DNA of 10,224 bases, taken from NCBI GenBank assembly GCA_036520135.1, contig DATDKF010000173.1, positions 1 to 10,224 of the forward strand. The letters are read 5' to 3'. A program made the translations under genes and the position numbers. Below are positions 5,635 through 10,224 of this stretch, piece by piece (positions within the stretch are counted from its first letter, which is position 1; each line of letters starts with the position of its first letter). A model generated the notes under the pieces. The model made no database searches. It was not told the DNA's origin and was given only the letters and a program-made list of their open reading frames with translations. Source of the DNA: DASSUW01 sp036520135 (GTDB lineage Bacteria > Actinomycetota > Thermoleophilia > Solirubrobacterales > Solirubrobacteraceae).

Positions 5635-6854
5635 CGGCCGTGCAGGAGAGGGTCGCCGAGCTGCTCGAGCTCGTGCTCGAGCGCAACCCGTTCCAGCGCG
5701 CTCGGCTCGGCGGCGAGCGCCCAGCGTCACTGGCCGGCGTGCCGCCGCTGGAGAAGCGCGAGCTGGTCGACGACCAGCGCCGCCACCCGCCGTTCGGGAC
5801 CAACCTCACGTTCGCCCTGGACGCGTACACGCACGTGCACCAGACCAGCGGCACGACCGGGCCGCCGCTGCGCGTGCTGGACACGACCGAGGACTGGGCG
5901 TGGTGGGCGCACTGCATGGCGACGACCTATCGCGCCGCCGGGATCGGCCCCGGCGATCGCGTGGCCCTGGCGTTCTCGTTCGGCCCGCACGTGCAGTTCT
6001 GGGACGCCCGCGACGGCCTCGAGCGCGTCGGTGCGATGGCGGTCACGCTCGGCGGCATGACCTCGGTCCAGCGCCTGCAGACGCTCGCGCAGATCGGCGC
6101 CAGCGCGCTCGTGTGCACGCCGAGCTACGCGCTGCGGCTGTACGAGGTCGCGGTCGAGGAGAACCTCGAGAGCGCGCTCGCGTCGCTGGAGAAGGTCGTC
6201 TGCGCCGGTGAGCCGGGCGCGTCGCTGCCGGCCGTGCACGCGCGGATCGAGGAGCGCCTCGGCGCGCGCGTGTTCGACCATGCCGGCCTGAGCGAGACCG
6301 GCCCGTTCGGCTACCCGTGCGCCGAGGGCGGCGGCGTGCACCTTAACGAGGCCGAGTTCGTCTGCGAGATCCTCTCCGACGACCTCACGCCGGCGCCCGC
6401 CGGCGAGCGCGGCGAGCTCGTGCTGACGCCGCTCGGCCGCCGCGGCTGGCCGGTCCTGCGCTACCGCACCGGCGACGTCGTGATCAGCCCGTCTGAAACC
6501 TGCCCGGCCGGCCACCCCCACCCGTGGCTGCCCGGCGGGATCGTCGGCCGCACCGACGACATGGTCGTGATCCGCGGCATGAACGTGTACCCGTCGGCGA
6601 TCGAGCAGGCGGTCCGCAACGCGAGCGACTCGGGCGAGTTCCGGCTCACCTTCTACACCGAGCCCGGCGGCATGGACGAGGTCAAGCTCGAGGTCGAGCT
6701 GGGGCGCGGAGCGACCGCGCGGACGCTGCAGGACGTGATGCGCCAGCAGCTCGGGCTGCGCGTGCGCGTGGTCCCGGTCGGCCTCGGGGTGCTGCCGCGC
6801 ACCGAGGGCAAGGCGAGGCGGGTGACCGACCTGCGCGGGAGCGCCGCGCGGTGA
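5631..6854 (+). CDS. PaaK-like AMP-forming acyl/aryl-CoA ligase (phenylacetate-CoA ligase family)
   Basis: A 407-residue adenylate-forming enzyme; the family is usually about 430. Core motifs are the phosphate loop QTSGTTGPP (71-79), CAGEPG (191-196), AGLSETGPFG (218-227), YRTGDV (278-283), GRTDDMVVIRGMNVYP (306-321) and PRTEGKARRV (389-398), where K394 is the expected catalytic lysine. All needed elements are present. The reaction is carboxylate + ATP + CoA giving acyl-CoA, AMP and PPi. PaaK-family members take phenylacetate and other aromatic or cyclic acids, but the substrate here is not predictable by eye. GTG 5631 overlaps the previous stop (GTGA). GTG 5640, with AGG at 5628-5630, is an alternative that would remove three residues. 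The stop overlaps the regulator's GTG. The reading frame stays open far upstream, but that part is antisense and shadow coding. Confidence 0.88.
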   Translation: MTAVQERVAELLELVLERNPFQRARLGGERPASLAGVPPLEKRELVDDQRRHPPFGTNLTFALDAYTHVHQTSGTTGPPLRVLDTTEDWAWWAHCMATTYRAAGIGPGDRVALAFSFGPHVQFWDARDGLERVGAMAVTLGGMTSVQRLQTLAQIGASALVCTPSYALRLYEVAVEENLESALASLEKVVCAGEPGASLPAVHARIEERLGARVFDHAGLSETGPFGYPCAEGGGVHLNEAEFVCEILSDDLTPAPAGERGELVLTPLGRRGWPVLRYRTGDVVISPSETCPAGHPHPWLPGGIVGRTDDMVVIRGMNVYPSAIEQAVRNASDSGEFRLTFYTEPGGMDEVKLEVELGRGATARTLQDVMRQQLGLRVRVVPVGLGVLPRTEGKARRVTDLRGSAAR

Positions 6855-7534
6855 GCGCGTCGCCGCGCAGGGCGCGAATCCGCGGCGCGAGCGAGCAGGT
6901 CGCGTCGCAGATCCAGCACTACATCCAGCGCGAAGGCCTCGAGCCCGGCGACTTCCTCGGGCGCGAGGAGGACCTCGCCGCCGAGTTCGGCGTCAGCCGC
7001 CCGACGCTGCGCGAGGCGCTCAAGCTGCTCGCCAGCGGCAACCTGATCCGCGCCAACAAGGGCCCGGGCGGCGGGATCTTCGTCGCGCTGACCGCCGACC
7101 AGGGCATGGGCCGCAGCCTCTCGGACGCGATCGCGATGATGCTCGAGACCCGCGCCGTCTCGCTACAGGAGCTGCTCGAGGCGCGGCTGTTGCTCGAGGT
7201 CCCGCTCGCCGGCCAGGCCGCCCACCGCGCCGACGCGGACACCGTACGGCGGCTGCGCGCTGCCCTCGCCGCCGAGGACGAGGCGGCACTGCACCGGATC
7301 GTCGCCGCCACGGCGGGCAACCGGATGGTGCAGGCGTTCACCGACTGGGTGTTCGAGGTCCTGCAGCCGTCGCTGATGGCGGTCATCGGCGCCGCGGTCG
7401 TGCACTCGGCCGTCGTCGAGCAGCACGAGGCGCTCGTGGCGGCGATCGAGAAGGGCGACGCGCCGCGCGCCGAGCGGGCGATGAAGGAGCACCTGCTGTA
7501 CCTCAGTGACGTGCTACGCATGGTGGAGCCATGA
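6851..7534 (+). CDS. GntR-family transcriptional regulator, FadR/FCD subfamily
   Basis: A 227-residue regulator. The N-terminal winged helix-turn-helix lies at about residues 12-80, with LGREEDLAAEFGVSRPTLRE (36-55) carrying the recognition helix and GPGGGIFV (71-78) the wing. The all-helical FCD ligand-binding domain follows at about 88-222. H148, H192 and H214 are the expected metal-binding histidines that shape the effector pocket, which typically holds a carboxylate. The stretch between helices around 130-148 is shorter than in most relatives I know, so the domain is compact. FadR-type proteins bind as dimers, mostly as repressors of neighbouring catabolic genes relieved by a pathway acid. 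It begins with GTG in a GTGA overlap and ends in an ATGA overlap, so it is translated as part of the operon it probably controls. Confidence 0.9.
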   Translation: MSASPRRARIRGASEQVASQIQHYIQREGLEPGDFLGREEDLAAEFGVSRPTLREALKLLASGNLIRANKGPGGGIFVALTADQGMGRSLSDAIAMMLETRAVSLQELLEARLLLEVPLAGQAAHRADADTVRRLRAALAAEDEAALHRIVAATAGNRMVQAFTDWVFEVLQPSLMAVIGAAVVHSAVVEQHEALVAAIEKGDAPRAERAMKEHLLYLSDVLRMVEP

Positions 7535-8649
7535 CCCGAACCTCACCCCCATACCGCGCCGACCACGTTGGCAGCCTGCTGCGGCCGCCCGAGCTGCTGC
7601 GCGCCCGCGACGATCACGCCGCGGGTCGGATCGACGACGAGGCGCTGCGCGCGATCGAGGACGAGGCGATCCGCGACGTCGTCCGCATGCAGCAGGACGC
7701 TGGGCTCAAGACCGCGACCGACGGCGAGTTCCGCCGCGCGTCCTGGCACATGGACTTCATCTACTCGCTCGACGGCGTGACTAAGGCGCCGGGCCACCTC
7801 ACGGTCAAGTTCCACAACCTCGAGGGCGACATCGAGTTCACGCCCGCCGCGCTGCATATCGACGGCAAGCTCGCCGTCAGCGAGACGATCTTCGGGCGCG
7901 ACTTCGAGTTCCTGCAGGGGATCGCCGGCGACTCGACGCCCAAGCTCACGATCCCCTCCCCCAGCATGGTCCACTACCGCGGCGGCCGCGCTGCGATCGA
8001 CGAGTCGGTCTATCCCGACATGGACGAGTTCTGGGCCGACCTCACGTCCGCCTACGCCGAGCAGGTGCGGCGGGTCGGCGAGCTGGGCTGCACGTACCTG
8101 CAGTTCGACGACACGAGCCTGGCCTACCTCAACGACCCGAAGCAGCGCGAGATGGTCGCCGCCCAGGGGTCCGACGCCGAGCACCTGCACGAGGCGTACA
8201 TCCGCCACATCAACGAGGCGCTCGCGGGCCGGCCCGAGGGCATGGCGGTCACCACGCACATGTGCCGCGGCAACTTCCGCTCCTCGTGGGTGGCGGAGGG
8301 CGGCTACGACTTCGTGGCCGAGGCGCTGTTCAACGACCTCGGCGTCGACGGCTTCTTCATGGAGTGGGACGACGCGCGCTCGGGCGGCTTCGAGCCGCTG
8401 CGCTTCGTGCCCAAGGGCAAGGTCGTCGTGCTCGGCCTCGTCACGACCAAGCGCGGCGAGCTGGAGAGCAAGGACGAGCTCAAGCGCCGGATCGAGGAGG
8501 CGTCGCAGTACGTCGAGGTCGACCAGCTATGCCTGTCACCGCAGTGCGGGTTCTCGTCGACCGTCGAGGGCAACGTCCTCTCGCGCGAGCAGCAGGCCGA
8601 CAAGCTGCGGCTGATCGTCGAGGTCGCCGACGAGGTCTGGGGCGCCTAA
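7531..8649 (+). CDS. MetE-like (cobalamin-independent methionine synthase II) zinc enzyme
   Basis: A 372-residue single (beta/alpha)8 barrel of the COG0620 group, equal to the C-terminal half of MetE; the N-terminal MetE half is absent. It opens with RADHVGSLLRPPELL. All zinc ligands can be placed: H243 and C245 in THMCRGN, E278 in FFMEWDD, and C339 in SPQCGFSS. The family transfers alkyl groups to or from thiols. It includes folate-dependent MetE, folate-independent core methionine synthases, B. subtilis YxjG/YxjH, and epoxyalkane:coenzyme M transferase. The ATG overlaps the regulator's stop (ATGA). The neighbours are a CoA ligase, a FadR regulator, a CoA-transferase and a thiolase, not methionine genes, so a catabolic role (demethylation or thiol-dependent cleavage) is worth considering. 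That is inference; plain methionine synthesis remains possible. Confidence 0.87.
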   Translation: MTRTSPPYRADHVGSLLRPPELLRARDDHAAGRIDDEALRAIEDEAIRDVVRMQQDAGLKTATDGEFRRASWHMDFIYSLDGVTKAPGHLTVKFHNLEGDIEFTPAALHIDGKLAVSETIFGRDFEFLQGIAGDSTPKLTIPSPSMVHYRGGRAAIDESVYPDMDEFWADLTSAYAEQVRRVGELGCTYLQFDDTSLAYLNDPKQREMVAAQGSDAEHLHEAYIRHINEALAGRPEGMAVTTHMCRGNFRSSWVAEGGYDFVAEALFNDLGVDGFFMEWDDARSGGFEPLRFVPKGKVVVLGLVTTKRGELESKDELKRRIEEASQYVEVDQLCLSPQCGFSSTVEGNVLSREQQADKLRLIVEVADEVWGA

Positions 8650-8666
8650 AGGGGACAGTCCCTTTT
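8648..8666 (+). terminator. Candidate intrinsic terminator after the MetE-like gene
   Basis: AAAGGGGA (8648-8655) pairs with TCCCTTTT (8659-8666) around a 3-base loop, with one G.U pair. A shorter AAAGGG/CCCTTT stem has a 6-base loop. The T-run is part of the stem and only four bases long, so termination would be weak. The structure begins inside the TAA stop codon. It could partly separate the first operon segment from the CoA-transferase genes. Confidence 0.45.
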
Positions 8667-8688
8667 ATGTCAGTTCCTTTGACATACT
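8666..8688 (+). promoter_or_regulatory. Palindromic operator candidate overlapping a -10 element
   Basis: TATGTCA (8666-8672) and TGACATA (8680-8686) are perfect 7-base inverted arms separated by 7 bases. The right arm overlaps CATACT (8683-8688), a -10-like hexamer ending six bases before the ATG at 8695, the same spacing as at the haemoglobin gene. The CoA-transferase gene lacks a Shine-Dalgarno sequence, so leaderless initiation is plausible, and a repressor bound here would cover the promoter. The TTGACA inside the right arm is too close to the ATG to serve as its -35. The half-sites do not resemble the compact GT-N-AC FadR consensus, so the bound protein is uncertain. Confidence 0.45.
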
Positions 8689-8694
8689 CGCCGG

Positions 8695-9513
8695 ATGGCT
8701 GAAGTCACCAGCCTCACGGACGGGATCGCGTCGCTCGTGCGCGACGGCGACAGCGTGGCGCTCGAGGGGTTCACGCACCTGATCCCGTTCGCGGCGGGCC
8801 ACGAGGTGATCCGCCAGGGGCGGCGCGACCTCGAGCTGATCCGGATGACGCCGGACCTGATTTACGACCAGATGATCGGGATGGGCTGCGCCCGCAGGCT
8901 GGTGTTCTCGTACGCCGGCAACCCCGGCGTCGGCTCGCTGCACCGGGTGCGCGACGCGATCGAGCACGGCTGGCCGGCGCCGCTCGAGATCGAGGAGCAC
9001 ACCCACGCCGGGATGGCCAACCGCTACGCGGCGGGCGCGGCGCGGCTGCCGTTCGCCGTGCTCAAGGGCTACACCGGCACCGACCTCGTGCCGCGCACGC
9101 GGGTCGAGCCGATCGCCTGCCCGTTCACTGGCGAGGTGGTCAACGCGGTCCCAGCGCTGCGGCCAGACGTGTCGATCGTGAGCGCCCAGCAGGCGGACCG
9201 CCGGGGCAACGTCCAGCTGTGGGGCATCCTCGGGATCCAGAAGGAGGCGCTGCTGGCCGCCGACCGGTCGCTCGTGACCGTGGAGGAGATCGTCGACGAG
9301 CTCGAGCCGCGGCCGGGCTCGGTCCTCATCCCCACATGGGCGATCACCGCCGTCGCCGAGGCGCCGCGCGGCGCGTACCCGTCGTACGCGCACTCCTACT
9401 ACGACCGCGACAACGACTTCTACAAGGCCTGGGACCCGATCGCGCGCGACCGCGACGAGTTCAAGGCGTGGATGGAGGAGCACGTCCTGTGGAGCACAGC
9501 GCCGACGAGATGA
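8695..9513 (+). CDS. catI: CoA-transferase subunit A, CatI-like (3-oxoadipate CoA-transferase type)
   Basis: A 272-residue family I CoA-transferase alpha subunit. Recognised blocks are VALEGFTHLIPFAAGHE (21-37), RMTPDLIYDQMIG (50-62), GNPGVGSLHRVRDAIEHGWP (75-94), ACPFTGE near 140-146, QQADRRGNVQLWGILGIQKE near 163-182, VTVEEIVDEL, and AYPSYAHSYYDRDNDFYKAW near the end. These agree closely with what I know of CatI of Pseudomonas, the alpha subunit of succinyl-CoA:3-oxoadipate CoA-transferase (EC 2.8.3.6), and more distantly with glutaconate CoA-transferase GctA. It pairs with the next gene to form the enzyme, and a thiolase follows as in the beta-ketoadipate pathway. The true acceptor acid may differ, since no catechol-branch genes are in view. 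The ATG is preceded by a -10-like hexamer but no ribosome binding site. Confidence 0.85.
   Translation: MAEVTSLTDGIASLVRDGDSVALEGFTHLIPFAAGHEVIRQGRRDLELIRMTPDLIYDQMIGMGCARRLVFSYAGNPGVGSLHRVRDAIEHGWPAPLEIEEHTHAGMANRYAAGAARLPFAVLKGYTGTDLVPRTRVEPIACPFTGEVVNAVPALRPDVSIVSAQQADRRGNVQLWGILGIQKEALLAADRSLVTVEEIVDELEPRPGSVLIPTWAITAVAEAPRGAYPSYAHSYYDRDNDFYKAWDPIARDRDEFKAWMEEHVLWSTAPTR
9474..9480 (+). promoter_or_regulatory. Ribosome binding site deciding the subunit B start
   Basis: GGAGGAG lies inside the end of the subunit A gene, 8 bases before GTG 9489. Nothing comparable precedes ATG 9510, so the upstream GTG is preferred. Confidence 0.6.
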
Positions 9514-10181
9514 TGACCGTGGCCGCGGCCCGCGAGCTGCGCGACGGCGAGGTGTGCTTCGTCGGCATCGGGCTGCCCAGCACCGCGGCGAACCTCGCGC
9601 GCGGCCGCCACGCGCCCGGCGTCGTGCTGATCTACGAGTCCGGCACGATCGGCTCCAAGCCGACGCGGCTGCCGCTGTCGATCGGCGACGGCGACCTGGC
9701 CGAGACCGCCGACTCGGTCGTGTCCGTGCCGGAGATCTTCAACTACTGGCTGCAGGGCGGCCGGATCGACGTCGGCTTCCTCGGCGCCGCGCAGATCGAC
9801 CGCTACGGCAACCTCAACTCGACGGTCATCGGCGGCTACGACGAGCCGAAGGTGCGGCTGCCGGGGGCCGGCGGCGCGCCCGAGATCGCGGCGCTCACCA
9901 AGCGGGTGATCACGATCATCCGCCAGTCGGAGCGCACGTTCGTCGGCGAGCTGGACTTCAAGACCTCGCTCGGCGCCGCCGACCAGGTCGTGATCACCGA
10001 CCTCGGCGTGCTGCGCCGCAAGGGCGGAGAGCTGACCTTGTGTGCGCTGCACCCGGGCGTGACGCTCGAGCAGGCGCGCGCGGCGACGGCGTGGGAGCTC
10101 AAGGTGGCCGACGAGCTGGAGACGACCGACGCACCGACCGCGGACGAGCTGGCGTTGCTGCGGGAGCTCAAGAGCGCATGA
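9489..10181 (+). CDS. catJ: CoA-transferase subunit B, CatJ-like
   Basis: A 230-residue beta subunit. LIYESGTIG (47-55) carries the catalytic glutamate E50, which forms the glutamyl-CoA intermediate. GIGLPSTAANLAR (26-38), LPLSIGDGDLAETADS, YWLQGGRIDVGFLGAAQIDR and VRLPGAGGAPEIA are the family's other conserved blocks. GTG 9489 is chosen as the start. GGAGGAG (9474-9480) stands 8 bases upstream, and the added VEHSADE restores the usual N-terminus before the MM-T-V-A-AAR block. ATG 9510, in an ATGA overlap, is the alternative and is 7 residues shorter. With GTG the two subunit genes overlap by 25 bases. Compared with CatJ as I remember it, a loop of roughly 15-20 residues after KTSLG is missing. 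The stop overlaps the thiolase ATG. Confidence 0.86.
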   Translation: MEHSADEMMTVAAARELRDGEVCFVGIGLPSTAANLARGRHAPGVVLIYESGTIGSKPTRLPLSIGDGDLAETADSVVSVPEIFNYWLQGGRIDVGFLGAAQIDRYGNLNSTVIGGYDEPKVRLPGAGGAPEIAALTKRVITIIRQSERTFVGELDFKTSLGAADQVVITDLGVLRRKGGELTLCALHPGVTLEQARAATAWELKVADELETTDAPTADELALLRELKSA

Positions 10182-10224
10182 GCGACGTGTTCATCGTCGA
10201 CGCCGTCCGCACGCCGGTCGGCAA
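10178..10224 (+). CDS. Thiolase (acetyl-CoA acetyltransferase family), N-terminal fragment
   Basis: Only 15 codons are visible before the right edge. They read MSDVFIVDAVRTPVG, the classic first beta strand and turn of type I/II thiolases (V-D-A-V/x-R-T-P-x-G). The catalytic cysteine and histidines lie outside the window. The ATG overlaps the CoA-transferase B stop as ATGA. Following a CatI/CatJ-type transferase, the likely job is thiolytic cleavage of the 3-oxoacyl-CoA, as 3-oxoadipyl-CoA thiolase does to give succinyl-CoA and acetyl-CoA. The specific substrate is inference from context. Confidence 0.85.
   Translation, partial: MSDVFIVDAVRTPVG

Noticed and set aside
8695..10181. Identity of the CoA-transferase pair as IpdAB (steroid ring hydrolase)
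   Set aside because: The conserved blocks (EGFTHLIPFAAGHE, YDRDNDFYKAW, YESGTIG with the catalytic Glu) match CatI/CatJ. The steroid IpdA sequence as I know it is different in these places.
1..10224. CRISPR arrays, tRNA or rRNA genes, transposases, prophage or defence genes
   Set aside because: No spaced direct repeats, cloverleaf, conserved rRNA stretch or recombinase motif is seen anywhere in the window.

Overview
The window is very GC-rich and densely packed with genes, and most gene junctions are 4-base start/stop overlaps. The secreted proteins suggest an actinobacterium of the Thermoleophilia/Solirubrobacterales type. One carries a fibronectin-III-like module of the SIDPNGTATSY...YGxQT type, and another is a GH-A-clan glycosidase-like protein with a C-terminal beta module. 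The taxonomic placement is an inference from protein style, not from a marker gene.

Left part (1-4418): a partial flavin-reductase-like gene runs leftward out of the window. A divergent gene encodes a secreted fibronectin-type protein (389-1339). Four leftward genes follow, listed in their direction of transcription: a group II truncated haemoglobin (4418-3963), a secreted clan GH-A glycoside-hydrolase-like protein (3898-2501), a short-chain NAD(P)-binding protein (2329-1685) and a small cupin (1680-1336). A 125-base imperfect inverted repeat (2359-2483) sits between the glycosidase and the NAD(P)-binding gene. It is the most conspicuous non-coding structure here.

Right part (4465-10224): all genes are rightward and look like a catabolic gene set. 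The first group has a CynX-type MFS transporter, a PaaK-like acyl/aryl-CoA ligase, a GntR/FadR-family regulator and a single-barrel MetE-like zinc enzyme, each overlapping the next by 4 bases. Next come a terminator-like hairpin and a 7-bp-arm palindrome that overlaps a possible leaderless promoter. After these are the two subunits of a CatI/CatJ-type (3-oxoadipate) CoA-transferase and the first 15 codons of a thiolase.

A reasonable reading is that an acid is imported and activated to a CoA thioester, and a downstream beta-keto acid is activated by CoA transfer and cleaved by the thiolase, under FadR-type control. The MetE-like enzyme has no assigned place in the known beta-ketoadipate pathway. 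It is the main reason to suspect an uncharacterised branch. The substrate cannot be determined from this window.
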